The notes under the pieces were generated by a model. The model was not told where the DNA came from. It ran no database searches and saw only the letters and a program-made list of their open reading frames with translations. Both the position numbers and the translations under genes were made by a program. This document shows positions 11,641-24,200 of a stretch of DNA of 64,000 nt, in pieces; position 1 is the first letter of the stretch, and every line of letters begins with the position of its first letter. This stretch comes from Mactra quadrangularis (taxonomy: Eukaryota > Mollusca > Bivalvia > Venerida > Mactridae): NCBI GenBank assembly GCA_025267735.1, contig CM046301.1, positions 59,415,872 to 59,479,871 of the forward strand. Direction: 5' to 3'.

Positions 11641-12544
11641 ATTGTATTTTACATGGAAAATATTTCACCCTGAGATTGGTTTACTCTTCATTGTGACGTA
11701 ATCAGACCACGTGACTGAACGAATCATACATCTTTGGAGATCATAATCGCGCAATTTCATTCATGCATTAAATCATTTAATAAGTCACATTTTTGGAGTA
11801 TTTAAAGTTTGAACTTTGCTCTACTTTCATTGACAGAAGTTGTTGCAATAGCAGTAATGAAGTTATTGCCTGTTACTATTATTATTTTCAAATTCATCTG
11901 ACATTTATTTCTTTCATGGTAAAATCGATCAACGAAAAGTGAAGTGTCAGTTTTAACAGCAATTTCAGATATCAATCATCATACAGTACGCCATGTTTAA
12001 TGAATACAGTCATAATAAGAGCTACTTGTATTTCATTCATTAAGTTCATAGACATTGGCCAACTTCATGCGTGTAATCCTCTGCACAGTCTGGTGTTTGA
12101 GTTATCTGCAAGGGTATCACCATCTGATTATTCTTGTAGCTACATATAGAGGGCTTAGCGCAAAAATGGCCGTAACTCAAGTTAAATAAAGAGTGAGTTA
12201 CGACTGTTTTGCGCTAAACCCTCGATATTTCATGCGATAATAATATAATCATACTCGTATTATCAGTGGACGACTCATGTTTAAAGGATATTTAATAAGA
12301 AGCTTACGCCAGAGAGGCACATTGAACATATTTGTGGGAGAACTCCAGTATCTAAAGCCTTGTATTTTTATGTTTAAATGTGTGACGTCAGCATATTTAC
12401 AATACATGTATTTATATAATCTGTCATTCTGTTATTAAATTTTTGAAATATTTTACATTTTTTGTGTTTAACTCTTGATTTCGTTTGAACGAATACTTAC
12501 AACGAATTAAATGATTATTTGTATGAACCTGACACTTTGCACTT
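11641..12544. other. intergenic DNA with a 75-base hairpin
   Basis: No exon seen. At 12149-12223 a near-perfect hairpin has arms GAGGGCTTAGCGCAAAA / TTTTGCGCTAAACCCTC continuing into GTAACTCA / TGAGTTAC, with a loop of about 17 bases. It could be a small MITE or a structured RNA; one copy only was found here. Confidence 0.5.
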
Positions 12545-12790
12545 TCGTGATTATGAAATTTCCTGGAAAGGCTTAATCTCAGGATTTAGCTGTTAACCAG
12601 TAACAAGGCACATACCTCCGTCAGTGACTGACAATTGTCCTACATGATTTAGCATCAGTGTCAGGAGCGGAAATGCCCGTAGAAATTTATTTCATGACCT
12701 AGCTCGCGAAAGTATGTCCCCCGCCCCATGAATCGAACCTACGACCCACCGGATGAGTAGACTTGTGTGCTAACAGGCAAACTCTGCAGT
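12545..12790 (-). mobile_element. SINE fragment, bivalve tRNA-type family E
   Basis: Contains the body words 'cctccgtcagtgactgacaattg', 'atttcatgacc' and a tRNA-like head on the - strand (B-box region in 'gaatcgaacctacgac'). It matches the fuller copies at 19113-19423 and 53256-53584. Confidence 0.6.
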
Positions 12791-13446
12791 ATTTTCTGCA
12801 TTAACACTTGTACTAGTGTATTTTCTATCATATGATGATACCCGCTGCTTACACCAGATTCTCATCTGAAACTACATGTACTGAGTTACGTCACAAATGT
12901 GACGCATCTACCTTACTTCGAACTTAAAACCAATCATTGCAAGTAATGGTAATCACTCTATAGTCAGTTTTAAGGTTTGTCATGACTGAGTAATCAGGAT
13001 TTAGTTTCTTGCTCAAGATAACATCCAGAGGTTGTTTTGGAGAATTGGGTTTAAACCATGGAGCTTGGGATTCAAAGATAGCCAGTCCATTGTTGAGACT
13101 AATCGACAAGACTTGCTCCTAACCTAAGTTACATTTGCCTATAAGGTGCCATAATTATAATGAAAGCACACTTTCAAACTGTGTTGGCTATAAAAACAAC
13201 AAACACGAAACTGAGTTTCATTATTTTATCTAAAAAATGTTAAACGAAACAAGATAATTAAATAGAAAACATACTGGTCAACAAATGGTTTTGAAAATGT
13301 TTTGAGCAACTCATCGTAAGATTGAGATATAAATAATTATTTATAAACACACTTATGTCCCTGCATCATGCCGGTTCACACTGTCTTACTTAAAAGTAAA
13401 TACTGTTTTAAAATGTTTGAACAGAAGGTTGTGTTTTCATAACCTT

Positions 13447-13797
13447 TTATCTATGGAATAAATGTAAAAATAAATATTGTTTAAACTTAGATTTGATTTC
13501 AAAAACTGATGCATAGCTTGCAAAATAATTTCTAAAGACATCAGGGTATTGTGTTCGTATAATGAACAATGCATGTACATGTATATGAAATAAAATCATA
13601 AGGCTCTTGATATCACTACAAATCGGCATTGTCCAACTTGCCCAACCTTTGTTACTGTATATCGCAAAGTAAGTCATCCGCCATTTTAATCCGGAACGGA
13701 CGTTAGGTAAACAATACTGGTTCCATGTAAAACTGATTAAAAGCGCTACAGATACGGCAACCAAACCCGGAACTGCTATTGAATTTCCGCAGCTCAT
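13447..13797 (-). CDS. hypothetical 116-residue open frame, one predicted membrane segment (doubtful)
   Basis: The frame begins MSCGNSIAVPGLVAVSVALL, a plausible signal anchor, then NQYCLPNVRSGLKWRMTYFA. The first 60 codons have higher GC than the flanks and an ordinary residue mix; the C-terminal half is AT-driven. The ATG is three bases from the + strand ATG at 13801, in a promoter-like interval. I do not recognise a family. It may be a real small gene, or a promoter-region open frame by chance. Confidence 0.2.
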   Translation of the reverse strand: MSCGNSIAVPGLVAVSVALLISFTWNQYCLPNVRSGLKWRMTYFAIYSNKGWASWTMPICSDIKSLMILFHIHVHALFIIRTQYPDVFRNYFASYASVFEIKSKFKQYLFLHLFHR

Positions 13798-13800
13798 AAA
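13686..13800. promoter_or_regulatory. candidate bidirectional promoter (ETS and YY1-type motifs)
   Basis: A 115-base interval lies between two mirror-image start contexts: AAAATGGCGGATGACTTACT on the - strand and AAAATGGCCGATGAGTTACT on the + strand. Inside are two CCGGAAC ETS-type cores (about 13691 and 13767). AAAATGGCGG on the - strand fits the YY1 consensus. No TATA box. ETS and YY1 motifs are typical of TATA-less housekeeping promoters in animals; assignment here is inference. Confidence 0.4.
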
Positions 13801-13867
13801 ATGGCCGATGAGTTACTTGTGGTATTCGGTAAAATTAATCAGACAAATGACGATGAAGTGAAATCAG
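13801..13867 (+). CDS. candidate first coding exon of an unidentified + strand gene
   Basis: ATG in a strong context (AAAATGG) opens MADELLVVFGKINQTNDDEV, then Lys-Ser and a phase-1 donor CAG|GTACCT at 13868. I could not find a convincing next exon before 30 kb, and the downstream DNA is occupied by an antisense EF-hand gene. Either a short or long-intron gene, or an upstream exon of an antisense transcript. Confidence 0.3.
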
Positions 13868-13974
13868 GTACCTATGATATAAATGGCACAAATCAAAGAT
13901 TTTATAAAGACAAGAAGAAAATAAAGCATATAGAAATATAAAAAAACAGAAATTAGAACTCAAGTTGAATTTTG

Positions 13975-14052
13975 TTTAGCCTCATAGTGCAACCATTGAT
14001 CTATAGCTTCATAGTGCAACCATTGATCTATAGTTTCATAGAGCAACCATTG
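13975..14052. repeat. 26-bp tandem repeat, three units
   Basis: Three copies of a unit like CATAGTGCAACCATTGATCT plus ATAGTT. Short open frames through it on the - strand (repeated Ile-Asp-Gln-Trp-Leu) are artefacts. Confidence 0.8.
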
Positions 14053-14418
14053 ATCGATAAAACAGATCAATGAGTGCAACAAACTCTTGCCACTTAGATA
14101 ACTTACTATCAGGTCTTCTCCCCTGATACAATGTATTATATATATATATATAACTAAGCTCATTCGCAGTGAATGGCCGAGGAGGATCGAATTGGGAAAC
14201 ACAAGGTAGGATAAGATAGAATTTGGAACCAATTCAGAGCTGGCTATATGTATTCATTCAATAACCCGGCATTGCAGTGACTGGTACAATGTCACTCCGC
14301 TCGGCCATATTATGTCTCTACTCGAATAGGCAATTAAAATAATGTAGGTATATTAAAATTCATAAAACAATAAATTGCAAATGGTAAAATCTTAAAATTG
14401 CTTATCAGAATCTGTTCA

Positions 14419-14600
14419 GTAGACCTCTCTTGAACAACACCCACTGGAAGAGACTTAAATGTGTTGCTGTTCAGAGGTTGTTGCTCTGCAGAGGTTAATT
14501 TGAATTATAGAATTACATCTAAGGGAAATAGCAAAAGTTGTTGTTCTGTAAAGGATTTGTTCGTAGAGGGCCACTCTGCAGAGGTTATACTATATTATAA
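14419..14600. repeat. dispersed repeat family G, copy 1
   Basis: Begins near 'cctctcttgaacaacacccactgg' and contains 'cagaggttgttgctctgcagagg', repeated in part within the element. A clear second copy is at 22462-22640. No inverted termini were identified; class unknown. Confidence 0.6.
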
Positions 14601-15267
14601 TTTTCGTGTTTTGATGTCATAGACATACATTTATTCTTATTAAAACTATCTTAAAGTAAAGGGAGCGAATAAAGTTGTAATAATGCATTTAATACTGCAC
14701 CATACGAAACTCACACCGGTACAAATTTATCATGTAGAATATTCTATAAATTGCACGTATTTGATAATTTTACATGTATATATAGGCCTACTGGAATTGT
14801 CATAGGGGTCGAAAAATATCGAGACAAAAACACAGACACATTACAATGAGTGTTTGTAGAAAGCCTTAACACCATTCAGAACAATATGCATGAGAAAATT
14901 GAATAATTTTGTGCCTTAACACACAATTTAACTGAGTGTAAATGAAATTCAATGTTCTCAAACAAAGAGTTATACTACAAAAAAAACTGTATCAATTCAA
15001 TCAAAGGGACACAACTCCGCAAAATGCAATAATATGTTTGTACTTTCTTCAACTGTGTTATCTCCCTTGAATAAAAAGTGAAGAAACAACTCATGAATGC
15101 ACTGTGAGAATATAATTGTGTGTATAAAGTTGTTATCTACGTTTAAATGCGCGCACTAACAATGTTTACTAAATATCACAAGTCACCAGAACAATAAAAC
15201 TGATCTATGGTGTACTGGAATTCCTATAACTATGAACAAATTTTTACCATACGTCACTGATGTTACG

Positions 15268-18200
15268 TCACTTCGCATCTCTCAAAAATATTTTGATGAA
15301 CTCTGAAAAATAGTGCACAAATCCCTGTGGTTAAAAAGTTAAATTTAATGTGCGTAGTTGGTTTGACAGTTAAATTTTATTTGAGTAGATACAAAAAAAC
15401 ATTCTATATTTGTTTAGTACAGATGAAAGGGGGATTTATTAGAATGAATGTAATCATTGCCACGTGTTTTCAGGTAAATAAAAAGTTTTACCCATGATGC
15501 TCAGCGTCTCCGTACTAAGGTCAGTAAGACCGCTTGTGTACAAAACGCAATAGTAGATATTGCTTTGCGAAGCAGCCTACGTCAGCCTACGTCAGTATCA
15601 AAATCTGTATCAGACTCAATCTGATTAAAACCCGATCTACAATTTTACCGCTCGCATACTCGCTAATGTAGTGGTCTACTGGATATGTGTTTACGCAGAT
15701 TGTATCAGACTTGTCCAGTGCAAAGATCAGTTCCTTTAATATGCAGTCATGTAGTCTATACAGAGCTGAATAAAGAACCTTTGTGTGATTACGCACTTGA
15801 CACAATCAGCTAAATGCTTATTTGTATTATAAAGTAAAACTGTCCCGATCACCATAATTAATTATATGCTTCTGTTGCGCAGACATACATGTACAGACAT
15901 CGGAACCCACCATATAGTCCGTTTTTTCTCAACTGTCAAAGCTTGAATAATTTCTTGGTGACTGAAAGCATTATACTTATACTCCAGGCCTCGTCGTTAC
16001 TGAAATATCTCTACTAAAAACCTATCAAACGACATTAGCAGCTCTCCTCGACCATAATACACACTTTTGGAAAATCATGAATGTAAGACAACAATAATTT
16101 CAACATATATGATATATGATATATATTCCCCGTGAAATTATTCATGTTTTGACAGTTGAGAAAAAACGAAGTATTCAAGGCTGTCCTCTCTCCCACCGGG
16201 AATTGTCATGTTACTTCCCTTTGGTTTTCAAACATATCGTGTACATGTATACATTGTATATTATGTATTTTATAATTATATAAATGGTATGCTTGAAAAT
16301 AAAAGGGAGGTAACATGACTATTCCATGTACTCTCCACTAGAAAATAAGTAAGGCGAAAGACAGCTACATTGGCCATAAATTATACGGATTTGTTAAGGA
16401 ACTGAGAAAGACAGCGCATTTCGTTGATGTGACTGTAGTTATGGTGTAGGACGAAGAAGCTATTTTAATCATGTATCGTTATACTCACCATGTATTTCTA
16501 ATTTACCATCATTGCTAGTGTCTGCTTCTTTAAATAAATCATCCATTTCCTTTTCAGTATACTTTTCGCCGTATGTATCGAATAACGATTTAAACTGCCC
16601 CTTGGTTAAAAAACCTGTTTTGTTTTTATCAAGCCGTTCGAATGCTTTTTTAAGAGATTCGGCTTCGGCTTCTCTGTCAATGCCCTTCTCTCTCGAACGT
16701 TTTACGTAGCATAGCATACATCCTCTAAACTTGGTGTAATTGATTTCTTCTCCTAGAAAATAAAAAACCCGCATATCTTGATATCGGAACAGAAAGATTA
16801 TAAAATCAAAGCGCTGAAGGCACTGAATGTGTTCGGGGATTGAAAAGTGAAAGTAGATTTAGTGTTGCAACAACGTATGTATACAAATGACAGTTCAGTG
16901 ACACTTGTTTATTAGGTAGAAAAACATATGTACAGATTGATGAAGTGGAGATTCCATTTTTGTACTGATTTTACCCAAACAAATAATAAAAGCTTTAGAA
17001 ATTCGTCATAGATTGAACGGCTAGTCTTGTATTTAAAATGTATAGGTAGAATACAGATATTGAAGTGATGATTATTCTCATTTAAAGTGTGTAAAGCTAT
17101 ACCCGCTGATATTTGACTGACAACCCGAACCAATAAAATATGCTTGATTTGTTATCATCAAAAGCTACAGGTCGTACTCTAGGTCATGCGTGTTTTTGTA
17201 CTTTAAACAATGGACTTGTCCACTGAATAGGTGAATAAGCTTATGCATGAACAGCATTTTACTGATTTAAACAGGCCATTTTATGTGTAACATTTATTTC
17301 AAATAGTGTGTATGCACCTTGTATTTTTATAATGATATGTTTATAAAATAAATGTAAACTAATTAAACTATAAAATTGTAAAAATAATCCATCCCTAAAT
17401 ATTGATGTGTAATGAAACCGGCTATGTTTATATACGCAATGTTTACGTGGACGACCTGTACAGGTCGTCCACGTAAACATTGCATATATAAACATAGACA
17501 TGTTCATTACACACCAATATTTAGGGGTGAATTATTCTTACAAATTTATAGTTAAGTTAGTTTACACTTATTTTATAAACATATTATCATATAAAATTAA
17601 AAATGAGCACTCGTTAACTATTTAAAATAAATGTTAAAATAAATGTTAAATAACAAAATGGAATGTTTAAATCAGTAAAATACTGTTTATGCATTAGCTT
17701 ATTCACCTATTTAGTGGAAAAGTCCAATGTTTAAAGTACAAAAACACGCATTACCTAGAATACGACCTGTATGTATAACCGAGTTAATTAAATATTATTT
17801 TTATTTTGTTTTCTTCTGTTTTGTAAACATAATGTTATATAAAAATTATAAGTATGGTGTTTCTGCGGCACTTAATTTAGTTTAACAATGACGCCTGTTT
17901 TTTAGATCAATAGATCGATTTAGTGAATATTCTTATTCTTGATTGGTTTAAACTGTATATTTTGTAACGACTATTATGATTGGCTCAAGAAGAATTCGGA
18001 GGAACCGTTTCAGCAATCGCTTCACTTTGCAAATTCACTTGTCATTCTGAATTTGGCTTTATAGTTTTACTAGTAAAAAGTAGAACGTATATATTCTTTG
18101 TGTTATTTAAGCTTGGAAGAGCGTCTACGGAAAGACAACTGTCATCCAAGCTTCACGAAACACGTGACTGGCGTATTTTAAAGGGAGCATTATTTTCAGT

Positions 18201-21200
18201 GTGAGTATTGATAGATTAACCTACCATGTTTAACTCCCATTTCATCAAATATTTGCTCAATATCTGTCTTGGTTGGATTTAGTCCCAACATACATCTTAA
18301 ACCCATCAGTAATTCTTTCTCAGATAAGAGACCACTTTTATCTTTATCCATTACTTCAAACAATTCTTTTACCGCTGAAACACATTAAAAATGTACAAAT
18401 AATTTATCATTGAATCATATGACTATACTGATTGACTGTAGCCTGTTCAATTACCCCGAACGCTCCAAAACGTTCCGTAACGTTAGGGTCGAAACAACTC
18501 AATCCAAAGAAAATTCAACCTGAGACAACTCAATCCCATATGAACGGGTTGAGTTGTCCCAACTCTGGAATAAGTTATCCACGGGTTGAGTTGTCTTCGG
18601 GTTGAGTTGTCCCGTAACGTTCGCTAACAGTCGTTACTAAACACGCTGCTGGTAATCATAAGATGGCCAGCTCCGAGTTGGTATATATCATATGCAAAAT
18701 CTACTTGTTGTTTCATGTACGCAGTTTATTTAAGATTTTGCTCATGTACGCTGTACCATGAACAGTAAACGTTTTCACAAGTTCAATTCTGGAGAACCAC
18801 GAATCGAACTCGAGAGGAGCTGAACCAACTTGTTAGAACTTGTTTCACAATCAGTCAAGCTACTCGCCGTTCCCGGAGAGGCTAAAAGATAAATCCGTTC
18901 ACCAGTTACCAGTTACAGGCACATGCTTCCGTCAGTGACTGACCACATCTCTACATGTGCAGATTGAGATGAATGGTATAAGGGAGAATGGCAGAAGTAA
19001 TAATTTCATGACCAAACTTAACGAAAGTACTCTACCATGATTATTTGATGCAAGGTGCCTTCTCTCCCTGACATGTACCCAGGCAACAAAAAAACCAATG
19101 ACATGAGCATGTTTGTTTGTTTGTTTGTTTTAACGCCGTAGCAACACATTGTATAGGTCATATAACGGCGGTCAGTCAACCTACTCACTCCTCCTGGAAA
19201 GGCTAAATCTCTGGATTTAGCTGTTAACAAACTACTAAGCGCATGCTTTCGTCAGTGACTGACAACTGCCCTACATAATTAGAATCATTGGTAGGAGGGA
19301 GAATGGCTGTAGAAATAATTTCATGACCAAGCTCCACGAAAGTGTGCCCCGCCCGTGAATCGAACCCACGACTCCTCGATCAGTAGACGTCTTGCGTGCT
19401 ACCAACTGAGCTAGACGGGTGGCTGACATGAGCATGTGAGTAAACTAAAGTGGCCATAATGATTTACCTTCTAGGAAAAATCTGTTAGAATCAAATGAAC
19501 TATTATAACAGAAAATGGAATTTTTATTCTGCTAAACAAATATCCAGACAGGATATTAACAATTGAAATATTGTAGTCACTACGAATGTTTGATTTTGTT
19601 ATAATGGATTTGTTTCATGTACATTTTGTATAACGTGTGTTCCGAGTCACAAGCGGACAGCTATAAAAGCTAACTTGAAAGCAATAAAATACTCGTAACA
19701 ATACATAGGCGGATCCAGCGGAGGGGGGTTCAGGGGGGGGGGGTCCGGACCCCCCCTAGAATTTCCAAAATTTACCTGTTCATTAGTGTATTTCATGACT
19801 GTAAGTCATTTTAAGTAGTATGAAGCAACTTTTTTCAGTGCTTACCATATATTTAATGGTTATGTAGTTTTAATTATTAATTAGTGGCATTATTCTTCAA
19901 AATGTGTATAATGTGGTTGAGGTTCGAAGGTTTGGACCCCCCTAGAAAAAATTCGGACCCCCCCCCCCCCCCTAGAAAAAATCCTGGATCCGCCCCTGCA
20001 ATATACCATACTCTGATATGTGATTTGATATATTATTGCACCAGAAGTACAGAGTAAAAAAAACATTACTTATTGGAAAATCTACTACTTTATGGTGCTA
20101 AATTAGCAATAAGAAGATATCCTACCATTGGCAATAACAAAAATAAATATTTTGACAAATAAGAAACTACCCTGATATCAATTATATCAGGAATGTTTCA
20201 ATTTAGACTCAAAAACAAATCTTTTAAGGGATGAGGAGTCACATCCTGGGGTCTGCACATAATGCATCCTTATGGAGCGGACAGACATTCATTAAATATA
20301 AACAAAACAAAATAAAATGCTCGTACAAGTATCGAATTAAAGTTCTACATATATATATACATGTATTACCCATTCTATACCAGTTTTAAATGACTCGGGT
20401 AGAAGGCGGCAGTTGGAAGCGCACCAGGATTTCGATTCTAAATTGCCGAAGGGTTAAGTTTCAAATTTGAAAAATCTTACCTTTTTCATCTTTTGGATCA
20501 TTTATCGTATTTCCTTTATTGTTCACACTACCTTTGTTACCTCCTTTAACTTGGTTAGACTGAAATTTCAAACACAATCATTAAATTATTACGTCATTCA
20601 AAACTTTAAAAAAATATATGTTCCTATTAACTTATTTAAAATACACTGATTTGTTGATGATATTAGTTCTATAAATTTGGCAATGTTTGTGTACTACAGA
20701 GTGTTGGACTTTTGCGATCCGTCAGCCAATTGCTCTTGTGAGATTTGATCATTAGTTCCAAATCCTCCACACAAAAAATGAATTGAGAGGTAAACTAGAT
20801 CATGTGCTTAAATAATTGGTGCAGCGGATTCAGAGTAAACATTTAAACTCACTGGCTTTTATGGACTTTTTCAGACACAGAAATGTTACGGCTATTTTAT
20901 GTGTTATTTGAATCTCCTAAAAAGTTTGGCTGCTGCACGAATTTGACGAAAAGAAACAAAGGTGTTTCTTTTCATTCTAAAGATCAGCCCCGCGTTCAGT
21001 TACCGCGAACGTTACAAAACGCTCCGTAACGATACATTCGGAGCTCCTCGGCCATTCGCTGCGAATAATCTCGGACATATTTAGACGCTATTTTGAAACT
21101 ACCGGTGTTGAAGTAAACACATATATGATCGTTTAGGCATTGAGTGATGTTTCGTTTTTAGTCCGTAAATTTTGAAACATCACTCATTGCCTTAACCATC

Positions 21201-24200
21201 GCATATTTGTGTATTAGATTAGGTTATTCGCAGCCAATGGCCGAGGAGTTCCGAATGTATCGTTATGTAACGTTCTGTAATGTTTAGTGTAATTGAACAT
21301 CGTGCCGCTACATGTGACTAAATACCCTGATTATGATTTATTTGAATATACCCACTTTGAATTACATACGGTAGCCGCTTATTGTAATACAACGCACTTG
21401 CATTCGAAATAATTGGTTCATGAAAAATGAAATTGAAATTACATATGTACATGTACTGACATTAAAATCTTTAAGTCGGTTGAAAAGAATATTTTTTTTT
21501 ATTTGGGTACATTGAAATGCAAAGATTCGTTTCGATATTGATATTCTATCTCAGTTTAAATGATTAAAAAGCTTCTTCAAATGTTCTTGTAATATTCATA
21601 GGCGGATCTAGCGGGGTGGTGAGGGGGGGGGGGTCCGGACCCCCCTGAAATTTTGCAAATATACCCGTCTATGAGTGTATTTTTTAACTGTAAGTCATTT
21701 TAAGTAGCATGGAGCAATTTTTCTCGGGCTCGCTTCGCTTGCCTTTGTGCTTAACATAGTTCTAATTGTTATGTAGTTTTTATAACTCAAATGTTGCTTT
21801 ATTCTCCAAACAGTGTATAAATTTTCTATAATATAGTTGTGGTTCGAAAGTTTAGTCTCCTCCCTAGAAAAAGTTTGGACCCCCTCCCCCTAAAAAATTC
21901 TGGATCCGCCCTGATGTCGATTATATTCAAATTTATATGATCAATATATTAAATAAGTTTATTTCAATGTTTAAATACTAAACTTTATAGTATTATACAC
22001 ATTTATGGTGAATATAATTTGCAGTCTAGTATGTATTGACGGAGACATTTCACTGTAGTCCCACACGAACCAAATCAATGAGGGACTTTAGTCAGTTAAT
22101 TCCCCTTGTATATTCTTCAAATAGGTAGGTCAATTTAGTTGGATTACTCGGATTTTGCCCTTACTTTTCAATGTCAATTTGCAAAAATTAATGATATATA
22201 ACTTTTTTATAAATCATTTAATTTGTTAGAAATTCAAGCTAAGTATTTTTAGGATAAAGAACTATATAAATTTCAACATTTCTGTTAATATCTTCATTAA
22301 CAAGAAAGATATTAGATGAAATATTTTGTTATCCTTACATAGGACTTCATGATAAAATCCGAGGATTCCAACTGTAACGACCTGATTACCAATTGGATTG
22401 CTTCAGATTTTATCCGGAAAAGATAACTGACTAAAGTCCCTAATTGGTTACAATGATACTATAATACAGCCTTTCTAGAACAACACCCACTGGGAGGTGC
22501 TAAATGTGTACAGTTTAGAGGTTGTTGCTATACAGAGGTTAACATTCAATTAAAATTACGCTAAAGGGAAATATCAAAACCTGTTTCTGTGCAGAGGAAT
22601 TGTTCTGTAGAGGGCCGCTCTGCAGATGTTATATACTGTATTATACAATGGGGACAAAACACGATTTTTCCACAGGGAGCAAGCACAAATGAGACTGTTT
22701 CAAGTCTTTGAAAAAAAAAACCAAAAAAATCTGCTTTGTAACCCCGGAGACATGGATAAAAACTCAGTTTTTCATACCACATGCGTGCAAATTTTCCCTA
22801 ACCAATAATTTTAAACATATATATGACATACAATAAGTATACAGTCAAATTTAAGTTAGTGTCTTTGTGACTTTGTTGTTGACTTTCAACTGCAATATCG
22901 TATACATGGGTGAAGTTTCATATAAATTCCTGTCGTGGTTGCATAAGATAACACACGCACCTAAAACACATGGCGCTTTCAGCATGAAAACATTTTAATT
23001 GTCTATATATAAAACGCACTTTTACAGTATTACAAAGTTACTCCAAAAATTGCTCCAATGGAGCCATGGCTCATCAGAAAGACAAATCACTAAAAAACAT
23101 AAACCTTAACTTCATGCTGAGTTTACCAATGGTCAAATGTATCATGATCTGTTTACATTTAATCTACTCCCACATGTAGCAACATACATTATATGACCAG
23201 CTTTCTCAAAGTTTTATGTATGAATATTTTCTAGCAAGGAGGAGTGTTCAGACCCCTTTTGAGAGAGGATATCAGTGATTTTACCAGACTAATTCAGTGT
23301 AACACAATTTACTAGGTGTATGTATTCGACAAAATAGCAGTACACACTCACTCCAATACACTGATCTTATTGCTCTACTTTTTAAACAGTCGCAAAAATT
23401 TAGGACAATAGTATTTTGCTCTTACTTTTAATTTTTTTTGTAATTTTTGCACCACCATCCCCCACACTTGACAATCCTGTAACTTGCATTTATTATGTTT
23501 GTATTTATAAAATCAATTCTTAACTTTTAAAATTATACCGACATGTTGTATTCATGTATTTATGTCATAATTTGTTCACATGTATTTACAATGTAAACTG
23601 TGACATAATAAAAGATATGTTCTGTCACATTGGCAAAATTATTGGAAGGGCTAATATTCTCTAGCAACTCTGTTCCTATGGTCTCAGTCAAACATCATTC
23701 TGATTTTTTGGAACTCACCTACTTGCTAAAAACTTTTCATGGTGATTTATATCTTGGAGTGGTCAGTTTTTAATTTGTTTTCATAATAATTAAAAAATCG
23801 TTTGACCATTCAGGCAAATTTTAGGAGAAATGAAACGCGTACATCGTACTCAGATCTGAGTCTTGGAAGGGCCCAAGTACTTATTGGAGGACAATGACTC
23901 AAGTAAAGTATATATTTTAGTACATGCAAAAGCTATGCCACTTCATCAGTGTAATCTCATAGATTTATTACATAACACTCATTCTTTTATCATGCAACAG
24001 AACTCATTATGGGAGTCATGGTCTTTGAAGGAATTAGTGGGCAAAAATTTCAGTTCCAATTTTCCTGGTTATGCATTATATTTTAATAATTGTAATTGAA
24101 ACAGACAAACTGATATTTTACTTAGCAAAATATTTCTATATTTTCTCTTTGTATGTGTGGTGTTTCCTAACTAGACCCACGTGGGTCCGGTTAGTTAAAA

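Noticed and set aside
12924..13109. 61-residue - strand frame
   Set aside because: Runs through a SINE-like fragment ('cttgctcaagataacatcc' type), no exon evidence.
16512..16709. 65-residue + frame
   Set aside because: Exact antisense shadow of the EF-hand exon at 16489-16752.
23863..24099. 78-residue + frame with ordinary residue mix
   Set aside because: Starts at TTG right after a stop, no acceptor or donor, lies within an intron of the opposite-strand gene. Not excluded as a decayed fragment, but unsupported.
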